From the NCBI GenBank assembly GCA_965112735.1, contig OZ218950.1, positions 2,108,001 through 2,172,000 of the forward strand: a stretch of 64,000 nt of DNA, read 5' to 3'. Made by a program: the position numbers and the translations under genes. Below, in pieces: positions 1 to 14,800 of this stretch. The notes under the pieces are model-generated. The model was not told the origin of the DNA. It searched no databases and saw only the letters and a list, made by a program, of their open reading frames with translations. The stretch's first letter is position 1, and the number at the start of each line of letters is the position of its first letter. Source of the DNA: Phaeosaccion multiseriatum (lineage: Eukaryota > Ochrophyta, other classes).

Positions 1-192
1 ACTGCTGCGCGGCCTGCTGCACAGGCTCAGAGAGGACTACAGACTCAGCGGGCACTTCGAAATGCTCATGTGGTACAAAAGGTACGAGGTGCACGGCTGT
101 CCGCGGTCTTCTTCTCTTCACTCGCTCGCATCACTCCTGTTTGTGTGTGTGTGTGCATGTGTGTGTGTGCATGTGCGTGTGCGTGTGTGTGC

Positions 193-223
<31 letters not shown>

Positions 224-350
224 TGATCGGCAGCAGCGGCAGCAGTGGTGATACAGCAGCGCCGCCTCCGGACTAGAAGGTCGCGTGATCGCGTAACGTG
301 TGGACTTCCTTGCTGCTTGCTCGCTCGCTTCGCTCACACAACACACCTCT

Positions 351-400
<50 letters not shown>

Positions 401-1167
401 CGCCAGAGAACCCACCGGCAAAGAGGGCAGCGGGGGAGGGGCTCACGGGGGCGAGGGACGAGGAGGAGGAGGAGGAGGAGGAGGAGGAGGAGGAGGAGGA
501 GGAGGAGGAGGAGGAGGAGGAGGAGGAGGAGGAGGAGGAGGAGGGGGGGGGGGGGGGAGGGGGAGGAGGAGGAGGAGGAGGAGGAGGAGGAGGAGGAGGA
601 GGAGGAGGAGGAGGAGGAGGAGAAGGAGGAGGAGGAGGAGGAGGAGGAGGAGGAGGAGGAGGAGGAGAAGGAGAAGGAGGCGTAGGCATCAAACGCGCCG
701 GGCGGCGGAGTTTCGAGGCGTCCAAGTTGGCTGTGGCGGTGCAGTACTCACACATGGATGCGGTCAAGTTCCTGCAGGAGGGGGCGAGCGTTATGGAGCA
801 CGTGCGGCGGGGAAACGAGGAGAACCGCCTGGAGGAGGAGCAGCTGGCGTTACAGAAGAAGGAGGAGGGCGGTCGGGATGACGACAAAGGAGGAGGAGGA
901 GGAGGAGGAGGAGGAGGAGGAGGAGGAGGAGACGATAGAGGGAAGCAGCAGAAGCAGCGGCAAAGCCAGAGATGTAACAAGCACAACCGAATGACGGCGT
1001 TCCTCATGCTACAGCAGCTCAAGACGGAGCCTGGTCGGATGGAAGCCCTGATTCGCAAGGGTTGGGCGCTAACGGAGAGGACCAAGGCGGCGGCTGAAGC
1101 GGCGGCGGCGGCGGTTTTGGCACCCGTGCCTCTCATGGATGCAACCGGGCCGCCGGGGGAGGGATAG
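1..1167 (+). CDS. 3' part of an unrecognised protein gene
   Basis: The left edge cuts this gene. Bases 2-81 read LLRGLLHRLREDY and then SGHFEMLMWYKR, a charged, helical stretch. A long intron with (CA)n and (GGA)n follows, and the last exon starts near 686 after cgtag. It reads FEASKLAVAVQYSHMDAVKF, then an acidic and polyglycine tract from (GGA)n at 887-930, then a helical tail rich in alanine and lysine, stopping at TAG 1165-1167. The phase of the obvious donor at 82 does not match the acceptor at 685; a donor near 99 would fit, so the join is uncertain. I do not recognise the family. The first segment faintly resembles helical-repeat proteins, which is not enough to name it. Confidence 0.4.
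461..672 (+). repeat. (GGA)n microsatellite in intron
   Basis: About 200 bp of nearly pure GGA repeats, with a G run near 542-556, just before the last exon of the leftmost gene. A (CA)n tract lies upstream at about 358-398. Confidence 0.9.
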
Positions 1168-1343
1168 TGTGTGCAGTGTGAGCGGCGCAGGAAGGAGAAG
1201 ATAGGAATTTGTAGTTGAAGTTGAAAGTCGATAGGGTCGATACACGATTTCGATGTTCGACGTTTCACTTGCCTTCAACTTGACTTGCCGACCGTTGCCG
1301 TCCTAGTGTCCCACACAACCCGAACACAAAAACTCTTCCACCA

Positions 1344-1350
1344 TATAAAA
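1344..1350 (+). promoter_or_regulatory. TATA-like box before the methyltransferase gene
   Basis: TATAAAA lies 19 bases before the ATG at 1369, in the 201 bp between two same-strand genes. If used, the 5' leader would be almost absent, or transcription would start around the ATG. The spacing is unusually short, so this may be chance. Confidence 0.3.
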
Positions 1351-1368
1351 GGCGATTAAGACAAAGAC

Positions 1369-3680
<2,312 letters not shown>

Positions 3681-5367
3681 GTACGTGCGTGCGTGCGTGC
3701 GTGCGTGCGTGAGTGTGTGAGTGAGTGAGTGAGTGAGTGAGTGAGTGAGTGAGTGAGTGCGTGAATGCGTGTATGCTGCTGCTGAGGCCGGTTGGTTTGG
3801 CTCTTTAGCTGGGGCGGGGGCTGGGTTGGCTGGCTGGCGGCTGGTGGCAAAAGCAAAGAAAAACAAATCGGGGAAATGTTGATTTGTGTTGGGGATATAT
3901 ATGTGCAAATCGGGGAAATGTTGATTTGTGTTGGGGATATATATGTGCAAATCGGGGAAATGTTGATATGTTTTGGGGACATATATATGTGCATGTCGCA
4001 GTGGGGACTGTCGACGCCTTGCAGCGTGTTTGAATACACGGCGAGAGGATTGGCCCCTCGTTACAAGCATTCTGCATGTACACATCTGTGTTCGTAAAGA
4101 AAGGGAAGGTGTATATATTTGGGGATGGGTGTGTTAAAAAAAGACCCGGGACAGGGTGCAAACAGGGAATTGATTGAAAATATTTGTGGGAAGGGTTATT
4201 CATATAAATATGATGGTGATTCGGGTGTTTTTGCAATTCGGGACAGGGTGCAACAGCAGGGGATCGATTGAACATACGTGTGGGGAGGGAGTACGCAATT
4301 GAATTATTGGGGTGTTGTAATTGAAATTGGGATGGGGAGGGGGGGTGTATGTATGCAGTGTACATAAAAAATACATACACATTTGTACATAAATCCCTCT
4401 GTCTTGCGCTTGTTAAATCTTGGACCATAGCAATAGCCGTATCAAGAGCCGTAGCAATAGCCATAGCAATAGCCGTAGCCTGGTAGAGCCACAGACAAGG
4501 TTTCGAAAAAGACAGCTGTCTATCTCTCTCTCTATCCCTCATCTCTTCTCCTCGCCTCTCCTCTCCTGCGCCCCTCTCTAAGGGAGAGATCAAAAGGAGT
4601 GAATGACTAGCTCCGTCGGTCGCTGTGCCCCACCCCCCACACAAGCAGCAGTACCATAGCAGGACCTGCACCCATGAGAGCATGTGTTGCCCTCCCCACC
4701 TCCCATGCACCACATCCCACATCGCACTGTCCCGTGTCCAGGCCTCGCCAGGATACCATCATGGATGACATAAGTCGCCTCGCCCCTCCCTTCCTCTCTC
4801 CCAAGAAGGTAAACATGCACACACCCCTCCCTCCCCCATAGGGTATGGCTGGGGCTGCTGAGGAACGCTCTTCTTCCCTCTCATGCACTTACACACATAC
4901 GACGTACGTAAACATACGTACGGGAGGGAGCCGGCCGACTCGCTCGCTGTATCGCCAAACCAACTCCATCCACACACGTGAGTGAGTGAGTGAGTGGATC
5001 GGCCATTCAGTCGTCCTCAATTCCTACCCTGACCGTGCTCCCATAACTCTTGACGATCGGTCCTGCCCCCCCACCGACGGTAGGGGAGTGAGTGAGGGAG
5101 GGAAGGCTTTCTTAAGAGCTCCATAGGAGTCAGGAGCTGAAGGACCCGACTGCCGCCTGCTTCGACAACACAAGCCCTACACTTACGTCATACGTACACA
5201 CACATCATACATGTAGTGTCACGGGTTTCGCATTGTCGACAGAGGGCCGCAGTCATTCATATCGGCCTGGTCCTGACTCCTGCAGAACTAGTATGTTAGC
5301 CTTTGCCCTGCTCTCCCCCCCGTCGTGGTCTCACCACCATGTCCACTTACTACATGTACGTACACAG
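3681..5367. other. Convergent intergenic region with minisatellites
   Basis: No gene is supported here. It separates the 3' ends of the methyltransferase (+) and the FNIP-like gene (-). Contents: GTGC/GTGA repeats at 3683-3757; a 42-bp minisatellite of three copies at about 3864-3991 (unit begins caaatcggggaaatg); a short array of tagcaatagccg-type units at about 4425-4485; and a GTGA run at 4978-4996. Open frames in it have no protein-like composition. Confidence 0.7.
3864..3991 (+). repeat. 42-bp minisatellite, three copies
   Basis: Copies start at 3864, 3906 and 3948. The first two are almost identical; the third has a few changes (ttgatatg for ttgatttg and an extra at). It lies downstream of the methyltransferase stop codon. 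Confidence 0.9.
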
Positions 5368-7876
5368 CTAGGGGTCTGGGTACCGACAGGAGTAGCGTAC
5401 CCCCCGAAAGCTCTTGGGCAGCACGGGCAGCGTCTGATAGTAGTTCTTGCGCACCGTGAGGTGTTGGATGCCTGCGTGTGTGCGTGCGTGCGTGCGTGCG
5501 GGGGGGAGGGAGTGAGCGGGAGGGCAAGAGAGGGAGAGAGCGAGCGAGTGGGAGGGCGAGAGGGCTAGAGAGCAAGAGAGCGAGAGAGCAAGAGAGCGAG
5601 AAAGCTGGAGGGCGAGAGACCAAGAGAGCGAGAGAGCAAGAGAGCGAGAGAGCAAGAGAGCGAGAAGAGGGCAAAAGGCGCATCACAACCATGCAGAAAG
5701 AGGCTGCCTGTAAGAGGGTTTCTAGTGCGGGGTGGGAGGGTATGGGGGTGTCTACTTCGAGTGCAAGTGGGAAAATGACTGCTGAATGCCATGAGGAGAG
5801 AGAGACACACACCAGATACTCCAAGAAACTAGGGGATTCCCCCCTTCTCCCCTCTCCCTTCTCCCCTCTCCTATCCTATACCCTATCGTACCCAACCCAC
5901 CTTCGGGCAGGCGATCAATGGGCGTGTTGAAGTGCCAGCACCTCTCAAACGACACCACTTGGGGTCCTGACTCCCCTACGAACGTTGGCTTTGACGTAAA
6001 GTCCTGCCCAAACGACACCTCCTTGAGCCCCCCGGGGACCTCCGTGTTCTGATTATAGGCACTGCCGAAGCGCACCGCCTCCAAACCCCGGGGAAGCTCC
6101 ACACGCCGATTAAAGGTTCGACCGAAGCGAAGGCGCTTGAGCTTGCCCCCCTGGGGGAGCTGCACCGGGCGGTTGAAAGCGTCGTTAAAAGTCACCTCCT
6201 CCAACCCCTCGGGGACAATGTGCAGCGCTGCCTGGCCTTCACCGCCGCCCCCCGGGGCTTCGGAGTCAATCAAGTGGAGCACTCGGAGACTCGTTGCCTC
6301 GCCGACGCCCCCCCATCGAGCAGCAGCCGCCGCAGCAGCAGCAGTTGGTGCTTCAGCACCACTCACACCTGGCGCCCCCCCCCCCCCTCCTCCTCCTCCT
6401 CCTCCTCCTCCCCCTCCTCCTTTTCGCCTAGGAAGGACGATGCCAGCGTAGGCAGCCTCAGGGACGGTGAGCACAAGCATGTGGGAGTGCGCAGACAGAT
6501 CCAGAGGCTGCCGGAAGGAGCGTCCAAAGTGCACCTCCACGAGAGAGAGAGGCAGGACGCACTCTTGGTTGAAGGAGGGGCCGAAGCGCAGCACTTGGAT
6601 GCCCGGCGGAAGGTCGACTCCTTTGATGAGGTGCGGTGGCAGGGTCAGGCGTTTGAGGCCGGGGGGGAGGTGTCCCTTCAGTAGGCGTCGGTTGAAGGGT
6701 GACTGTATTTGATTGGGGGACACGCCCACACACAGCGAACAGTGATGGGAGAGAGAGGGTGGAGAGAGATGGAGGGGAGGGGAGGGGAGGGGAGGTTCAA
6801 GTGAGGAAGCGCGCGAGCAAACCAAAAAGGTGGGGGGGGTGCTGCTTTCGGATGGAGGGAGGGTGTGAGGTAGAGATGAAGGAGGAGGCAAAGAGCAAGA
6901 TTAAGGGGAGGAGTGGGCGACCCCCAAGAGGAGACTGAAAGGAATAAGTGTAAGAGTAGCCCTTGGGCGATTCAAGATGGGGAGGCGGGGGGTATATACA
7001 CCACATCATCTACTTGCCCTTACAATGCAGTCGGGGCGATGGCAGTCAATGAGGGGGCAACCTTTGCTCTCTTACCGAGGCACTGAAGACCACGGACTCC
7101 AATCGAGAGGGCTCCTGAGGCAGAGCGAGAGGCTGCGTAAACGTCTCCTCCAGTACCACCTCCTTAACACGAGACGCCAGCACCTCCAAGCCCTTGTTTA
7201 CTGCCATGGTGTTCAAGATGTCCTGCTGCTCCCCTTCGTCCTTTTGCTCCTCTTCTCGGCTACTACTGCCACTGCTGCCACTACTGCCACTCCTCACACC
7301 CCAACCACCACCACCACTCCTGCGCTTGCTGCTCCTACTCCTAAAGACGCTAGCGCCACCCTCAAAGTAACCACCGTCACCCTCGCTCTCCTCCTCATCC
7401 TCGCTACTACCTTCCACTTCGACAATGTGCTTTCTGCCCAGTATAGCTCTCTCGGCCTTGAACCTGTTGTTCAGCACCGACTCCAACAGGTAGCCGACAA
7501 CGCGCTCGGGAATACGATCATGCAGCCGGACCGTCCGAGGAGCAATGGACTCCAACCCTCGGCACACACCCCACAGCATGCGAGCGTCCACCTCCCACTC
7601 TCGGAGCACGACGACCAAGAAGCCCTGGCCGAGCAGCTCCGTGTCCATAGGGGTGATTGAGTGTTTCCTTCGGCGCTTGCACCTGGACCTCTCCTGCTCC
7701 TCCTCCCTCTCCTCGTTCTCCTCCTCCTGCTCCTCCTGCTCCTCCTGCTCCTCCTCCTCCTCCTCCTCCACCTCAGTGTTGGCGACTGTTGGCCCCTTCG
7801 CTGTCGGTCCTTTTGCTGCTTCCGCTGCTGCTCTTGCCGCGTTTATCAGACCCGAGCTAGCCATGAGGAAGCTCAT
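5368..7876 (-). CDS. FNIP-like repeat protein
   Basis: Three exons (7076-7876, 5901-6702, 5368-5471) join in phase to 568 residues from the ATG at 7876; a second in-frame ATG lies at 7864. The N-terminal third has an acidic Glu/Gln run (about residues 36-60) and a basic patch. The rest holds irregular repeats of the type LP-x-GL-x-x-L-x-FG-x-x-FN-x-P, for example LPPGIQVLRFGPSFNQ, LPRGLEAVRFGSAYNQ and GGLKEVSFGQDF. This is the FNIP/leucine-rich pattern known from Dictyostelium and some large DNA viruses and algae, usually thought to bind proteins. A polyglycine/polyalanine insert (plus strand 6370-6420) interrupts the array. The last exon ends YSCRYPDP before TAG. No enzyme motif is visible; the role is unknown. 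Confidence 0.72.
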
Positions 7877-8793
7877 CTCTCTATTGATATCTGTGTGTTG
7901 TTGGCTTGGTGTGGTGTGTGGGACGGAAGAAAAGAGGGGGTAATAAACTGAAATTTAAACTGACGGCCGATCTCTTCGACCCCTGACACGCCTTCCTGGG
8001 CCGGCTCAACCGCGGAGCAGGTCCTGCCCTCCCTCTCCTCCCAGAGGGAGAGTAAACGCCCCCCCCCCGCTGGCCCCAGGCACACACACACACACACACA
8101 CACACCCACACACACACTTGCAGACACTCCCAGTTTCAGTTTGATTTCGGCGCCAGCCAGCGCGCTATCCGTTATCGCCGGCGCCAGCCGGCGCGCTATC
8201 CGCTGTCGGCCATAGCGCGCTATCGGGCCCCCCGGGGACCAATACCCTCTCTCTCTTCTCTCTCTTTTCCCTCTCCTCTCCTCTTGTACTTACTACCTTC
8301 ACTGACCGCTCACCATGTCTGATACAGCACTACTTACTACCTTCCCAACCCCCTGCCCCCCTTCCATAGTACTACTTACTGACATTGCCCATACGGCGGC
8401 GACTCAAGAGACGAGGGTAGGAAAGGAGAGTCCCAGCGCTGCCCACACAGCCAATCCTTCAAAATTGCCATGCGGAAAGCGCTCAGATACATACAGGCAA
8501 TAGGCCTCCCTGTCCAACCTTGGCGGCCCGAACCATCCCCACCGCTGGCGCTGGTACTGGCACTGTCGCAGTGCCCCCCCCCTCCCTTCCCTTCCCACGC
8601 TACGCCGGCCTTTTCCCCCAGCAGTCGCCTCCTTCTCAACTACTCCGTCCGTCTCTGCCATGCGCTGCCCCTCTCTCTCTCACATACACATATTCTCTCC
8701 CTCTCTCCCATCCCCGCTCCAATCAGGGTGGCATTCCTTACTTGCCCCCCTTTTTTCTCCCTTCTCTCTCGCCAATGCGTTGCTGCTGGCTGC
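7877..8793. other. Intergenic region with GC-rich palindromic element
   Basis: Lies between the start of the FNIP-like gene and the end of the EF-hand kinase gene, both on the minus strand. It holds a short (CA)n at 8083-8105 and, at 8135-8240, GC-rich repeated units around the palindrome tagcgcgcta. No gene is supported. Promoter elements of the FNIP-like gene should be here, but none stands out. Confidence 0.6.
8130..8240 (-). repeat. Dispersed GC-rich palindromic element, copy A
   Basis: Contains repeated gcgctatccg units and the palindrome tagcgcgcta next to gggcccc. Read on the minus strand it matches the element at 48894-49003: cggatagcg, cggctggc, ccggcgata and cggatagcg come in the same order. 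The associated caggggtcga block is about 150 bp further on, at 7975-7990, because sequence including a (CA)n tract lies between. Confidence 0.7.
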
Positions 8794-9475
8794 CTACGCC
8801 GCCTTGTCCTTCTCTGTGCCTATCCCCGCCTCCTCGACAAGATGGTGCTGGTAGCAAATGTTCTTGAACAGGGGAAGGTCCATAAGGTATTTGACCTTCA
8901 TGTCGAGAGGGTCACAGGCGTCGAGGCGGTAGCGGGGAAGACCCACGGACTCAAAGTACCTGGTGTCAGACATAGGCAGCGACAACACGAGGAGGGGAGA
9001 GGGGAGAGGAGAGGGGACGGGGGAGAGAGAGAGGGAGGGAGTGAGATGCAGGTGGGGAGAAACAGGAAAATAGGGAGAGAGCGCGTGTTGGCAACGTGCA
9101 ACGTCTTCGTAGCGCCTTTGTGGCTCGAGAAGAAGGAAGCTAAACCAAGTATGAAAAGTCATATTCGCTTACGGACCGCTCGAGTGTGAGGTCTTATGCG
9201 GTGAGGGTGAAGGACGGTGATTCACTACGTGTGGTTTGGGAGGGTTGCACCCCAATAACGCTTACGTACCTCATAGGGCCTGCGCTCTGCGTGTGGAAGG
9301 TGGCGATGCGAGCCCTTGCGGTCTCCACGTCAAGATCGTCAGCCCTGAGTGCCGCCATAGCATGGGACAGGGGCGAAGGAGGAAGGGGTGGGTTGGTGCT
9401 TTGATTGGTTGGCGATGATTGAAACGCCACCCACATGTTCCGTCACAATGAGCAGAGCAACAAACACACTGCACT

Positions 9476-9510
<35 letters not shown>

Positions 9511-10790
9511 AGAGGAAGGAAAGACACGTCTGCCTCTCCTTCGGTGGCCTCTGTACCTCGCCTCACGCCCACCCACTTCGCCCCCCCTCCTCACTCCTCC
9601 CACTGTAATGCAAAGAACCAACTAACGTCAACCTGCACCCACCTCCCGCTGGTCTTGCCCCTCTCGAGTATCCTGCTGAGCATCTCCTGATCCGGGCAGT
9701 CAAAGTGAATCAACCCATCTGCGTGCCCAAAGAGGTTGGTAAAGTCTCTGGCGTTGTGTAGGCTGCGAGGGAAGCCGTCCAGCATGACCACTTTGCCCGG
9801 ATTCTGCCCCAGGAACTTGTCCATCAGAGCGAGGACGGTGGAGGCCTCGGCCAGACGGCCTTGCTTCATATCCTCTTCGACCTGGATACCCAGCGGCGTC
9901 TGCTCCCTCACTTCCTTCCGGAGAAGGTCACCCGAAGACACGTGCAGGAGAGACCCCCCTGATGCCTTGACCATCTCTGCACACACAGTCCCCTTGCCGG
10001 AGGCAGGCCCCCCTACCACAAACACCACTCGGAAGGTGGTGAGCAGTCGCCAGCCCAGGACGCTGTTGTTGGTCATGAGGTCCAGGAACTCGGGGAAACT
10101 CAGGCGACCGTCTCCGTCCCTATCCGCCACTGTGATAATGTCGCGCGCCTCTTCCACCGAGATGCGTTGTTTGTTGGTGGTGAACTGCCTGGTCAGCTCT
10201 TCCACTTCTATAAAGCCATTCTTGTCCATGTCGAGACAGTTGAACATGGCCACATAGTCTCGGTTGGTCTGCCCCTCCTCCAGCAGCCAGTTGAAGGCGA
10301 GCCAGAAGTCGTCTTCGCAAATGACGCCATCCTTGTTGGTGTCCGCCATGGTTGTCATCTCCTGGAGCCGTTGGTCGCTCATCACCATTCCCATGCACTT
10401 CATCAACTGACCCAAGCTCTTCTTGTCGAGAGTCACCTGGCCGTTATCCGCCACTTCACCATAACTCAGGAAGAGATTGGCCGCGAGAGCCCGGGGTGTG
10501 CGACAACTCTCGCTGCTTTCGCCCAACCCGCCCATGTGTGGGGAAGAGGGGCTCAGGGTAGAGTGGGGTCGGGCGGGCGGGGCGGGGGGGCTTGTCAGAT
10601 GCCGCCGAGAGACGTGGGGATACGGAGGAGCTCCATTTGTCAGCACGTTGGTACATAGGGACTCCTCGCCATTGCCAGAGGGAGTCCTCCTCCGTCTCTT
10701 ATGACTCTGAGTCGGTCCAGGGGTAGACATTCCCAGGAACGCCGGCGTCCGGCCCACAGCAGCCGCCCTTCGCAAGATTGTCGTCGCCAT
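8794..10790 (-). CDS. EF-hand/nucleoside-monophosphate kinase fusion
   Basis: Three exons (9643-10790, 9270-9344, 8794-8959) join in phase to 462 residues. Residues 1-22 (MATTILRRAAAVGRTPAF) are basic and amphipathic, like a mitochondrial or plastid presequence. Three canonical EF-hand loops follow: DTNKDGVICEDD (150-161), DMDKNGFIEVEE (187-198) and DRDGDGRLSFPE (223-234). The kinase domain starts with the P-loop GGPASGKGT (260-268), then SSGDLLRKEV, the NMP-binding GFPRSLHNARDF, and a short lid ERGKTSGRADD as in UMP/CMP kinase and cytosolic adenylate kinase. It should move phosphate between ATP and AMP or a pyrimidine monophosphate; specificity is not decidable here. The C-terminal 50 residues form a non-family tail. 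Calcium control is an inference from the EF-hands. Confidence 0.9.
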
Positions 10791-11822
10791 TCTCGGCCCT
10801 CAGGACACAACTGAGGGGCACAGTAACCGGAAGGGGAAGAAGAAGAGGAGGTCAGAGGGGTAAGGGGTGACGGCCAAGCCCTGAAGTGGTGACCGTACGA
10901 GGACAAGACCTTAGCGGTACTCGACTTTGAGATGGGGGAGTGTGTCGGAGAAGTGGCTGGAGAGAAGGGGGACGGAGTGGTCGTGGAAACCAGTAAGCAG
11001 TGGATCCGCATACAGTATCAGGGGAGGTAGGTGGTGAAGTCGTTCTTAAGAAGCAAGCTGAAGGCACCCAGCAAAGAGGGACACACTCACTGCACTGGGT
11101 TAATGACATTGCTTTCTTCGCCCTCGTTCTCTCACTAACCCTTGCTCTGATCGCCGGTGGATCGACGTCAGCGCCTGATATACTGATTGCAAAGATAGCT
11201 GATACTGATGCGTAAATCACAATTTACAACTTTCTTTTTGGGGCCGCTTTTCTTTCGTAAGGACAAGACAAAAACAGTTGATATTGGAACTGAAACTCAC
11301 GTACCCGAGGGGGTGTTTTTTGGACGATGTGGGGCAAGCAAGCCAAGCAAGCAAGTAAAAGCAAAAGAGAGAAAGAGAAGGTACGGGAGCAGACACAGCA
11401 GCGAGAGAGAGGAAGATAGGAGGGACGAGGAGGAGGAAGTGTGTGGCGGGGATGGTGGAAGAGACACAGGAGATCAAATCGTGTGGGCCCGGCTTGGAGA
11501 GCACATGTTGATCGAGGGCACAGATTGTCGGCAGGGGGGGTGGGGAGGACAGCCAAGAGCCTGAATCAGGAGGAAGGTGCCAGCATACTACTGAAACTCT
11601 TTCCTTGTGTATCTCCTGTGCACGCCAAGCCCGATTATCACTCCCTGTGGCCTTCTCTCTGACCCAAATCTTCGCCCCCCTCCCACTGCATATCTCTCTC
11701 TCTCCTCTCCGCCTCCTTGCTTTCGCTATTGCTGCTTCTCAGGCTCTTGGGTAGTATACACTCATCGGTGTTTCCCTGACCGGGAGGAGCCTGAGTGCGG
11801 GCCCTCAGATAAGACAGACGAG
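10791..11822. promoter_or_regulatory. Divergent intergenic region, EF-hand kinase / NOP56
   Basis: About 1 kb between the two start codons, presumably holding both promoters and 5' leaders. It includes small open frames, one with a hydrophobic stretch near 11100-11165, but nothing with support as a gene. The 11330-11430 part is purine-rich with aagcaagcaagc repeats. Confidence 0.45.
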
Positions 11823-14800
11823 ATGGTACGTAACTCTCCGGTGATTGCGCAGGGGCAGAGGCAATTTGCTAGTGAATGTGCACAGTGATTCCATTCTTGA
11901 ACAACAGTAGAGACTGCGGCGTGAAAGGCGCGTCTGCGTTGAATGCATCGCTAGTGTTGTATCAGTGGCCTCTTCCTGTCTCCGTTGCTCACCCTCCCCT
12001 CTCCCCCGACCTCCAACTGGGAACCCCAACCCACCCACCACTCACAGGCGCTCTTTGTCCTCTACGAAGCTGCCTCGGGTTACGCTCTCTTCGAGGTGGT
12101 GGAGGTGGAGGAGATTGCGAACCTGTTGGAGCAGGTGCAGAACAACCAAAATGACTTGCAAAAGTTTGGACGCACGGTGAAAATGAAGGCCTTCCAGCCC
12201 TTTACGACAGCAGAGAACGCCTTGGAGAATATCAATGCCGTTTCTGAGCAGATGATGACCGACGACCTCAAGGTTGGTTGTTGTTGTGGTGACTCCCGCC
12301 CTCTGTTCCTTCCCTCCTGGCCCTGACCCCAACCCAAGGCCCATGTTGATGTATGCACTGGTTGTTCAGGGGGTTGTCTGTCTCTCTCTTCCTGTGGGTT
12401 GGCTGTGTGGAGCTGTCTTCCATGGGTTGGTCGTCGTCGTGAGCTGCCTGCCTACCTTACGGTACCCACCTACCCTCTCTTTACCTTGTCTCTCACCCCT
12501 CCCCTCCTCTGCAGAACTTTCTTGAGATGAACATGCCCAAGGTCAAGACGCTGAAGAAGGCAAAATTCACCCTCGGCGTCATCGAACCCGCGCTGGGCAG
12601 TGCCATTCAGGATGCTCTGGAGATCCCGTGCAGATCAGACGACACCATCAGGGAGGTGGTCAGGGGCATCCGCACCTGGTTCACCAAGTGAGTGTGTGAG
12701 TGCGTGCGTGCGTGAGTGCGTGCGTGAGTTCGTGTGTTGCTTCCCCCTTTTTCCATGTGGGTCAATTTCCCCCTCCCATCAAGCTCAATGGGGGCTGCTC
12801 TCCAGGCAGTCCAATCACCTCCCACCCTGGCCTGTCCTCACCTCTACCCCGCTCCTCCCCTCCCCTCCCCTCCCCTCTCTACTCGTGACATTTGCTTCGC
12901 CGTAGGTTTGTGAAGGAGCTGGACAATGGCATGGCTGAGAAGGCTCAGCTTGGTCTGGGGCACTCCTTCTCACGAGCGAAGGTACGTTACTTATACAGTT
13001 ACACCCTCGGGCCCTTTCCTTTGCCTGTTGGATTCATTCCCCTTTGGAGGGTGACGTGTGTGTGTGCGTGTGTGTTGGCTTCTACGACTGGGTGGTCGAA
13101 GAAAGAGCCGTAAGCGTTGAAGCGTGTGCCGCCTCCGATGATGACATATAATTCTGCAATGCCTAGGGCGGAGGGGTGATACCTTCCTACCTCATGCTGA
13201 AACACAATATTCACATTTGACTTAGGAGTGACTGTACACGCGGTACCACTGCTACCGCTCCCGCTGCCCATGCATCCGCCCTTGTGCGCCCTGTGCTGCT
13301 GTGCCTGGTTTGGGAGGAAGATGGCTGGTTGTGAGCGAGGCATTGCTTGCTTGCTTCCGCCCGTCGGAGACGTAGACCTTTAACACACACGCTCCCTTTA
13401 TTTTTCTTTGTGTATTCCCTTTCGCTCTCTCTTCCCTTCTTGCTCCACCTCCCGCACTCTCCCTCTGTCTCTCTCTCTCTCTCACACACACATCCCTAAC
13501 AGGTAAAGATGAACCCCGCCCGTAACGACAACATGATCATCCAAAGCATCTGCCTGCTGGACCAGCTTGACAAGGACCTAAACACCTTCGCCATGCGGGT
13601 CAGAGAGTGGTACTGCTGGCATTTCCCCGAGTTGAGGGAGTTGGTCAAGGATAACTACATGTTTGCAAGGTGCGCCTCGCACATTGGCGACCGGACGACG
13701 CTGACCAGCGGGGAGACACAGGAGGAGAAGCTGGAGGGACTGAAGGTGGGTGTGTGTGTGTGGATGTGTGTGTGTGTGTGTTAGTGTGGGTGTGTGTGTG
13801 CGTGGGTGTGTGTGTGGGAGGGTGGGTGCGGCGCGGTGTGGGCACGAGGAAGGGAGGGGATGGGATGGAGGACAGGAACGAGGTGTGGGAGGGGGGGGGG
13901 GGGGGGTGGGGGTGGAGGAAGCGGAAGGGGAGAAGAAGCAACGCAAGCGAGAGGATAGAGCCTGCCCTACCCTTACCACGTGCTGCCCAACCTCACCTCA
14001 CCCTACCCTACCCCCTTCCCCCTCCTCCCTCTCTTACCCCAACACAGACCATCTGCATGGACGATGACCTTGCCTTGGCCATTGTGGCGGCCGCTAAGCG
14101 CAGCATGGGTATGGACTCTTCCCCTCTCGACATGATCAACGTCGTCAACTTCACGGAGAGAATGGTTAAGCTCGCAGAGTACAGAAAGGTGGGTGTAGAT
14201 GTGTGGGTTTGTTTGTTTGTTTGTTTGTTTGTGTGTGTATGTGAGAGAGACTACGTCCACCCTCGGGCTTGCCTGTCTATGTGCCTTGCTCTTATCTCTT
14301 TCTTTCTGCCCCCCTCTCTCTGTCTCTCTTTCTCTACCATTATGCTCTCTAGAACCTGTACGCGTACCTGGAGGACAAGATGAGGGTGGTGGCCCCTAAC
14401 TTGGCGACGCTTATTGGAGACACAGTCGCTGCACGTCTCATCAGTAAGGCAGGCAGCCTCACCAGCCTCGCCAAGTGCCCTGCGTCCACTGTGCAGGTAA
14501 GCAGTAACGTTCCGGTAACCTTCTTGACACGCACACACACATGTGGGAATCTCCTTACACATTTGGAAGGGGGGCCTCTTGATACACCCTTCCCTCCTAC
14601 ACACTTCCAAGAAAGCAAGCAAACTTTGGGAAACCCCGCGTACAGAGGAAGCAAGCAAACTTGACGCCCCTCTTCCCTTCCTCCCACCCACCTCTCACCA
14701 CCCCCGCATGATCCCTTGCGACGGTCAAACTAACGACAGATTCTGGGCGCCGAGAAGGCTCTGTTCCGAGCCCTCAAGACCAAGGGCAACACACCCAAGT

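Noticed and set aside
298-685. Long open frames of polyglycine, polyglutamate or polyarginine over the (GGA)n tract
   Set aside because: They come from the trinucleotide repeat, which is open in several frames, and the tract lies between a donor and an acceptor.
11000-11215. A 71-residue frame with a hydrophobic segment upstream of NOP56
   Set aside because: No family signature, no clear promoter context, and it falls where the divergent leaders should be. It may be an upstream frame but cannot be supported.
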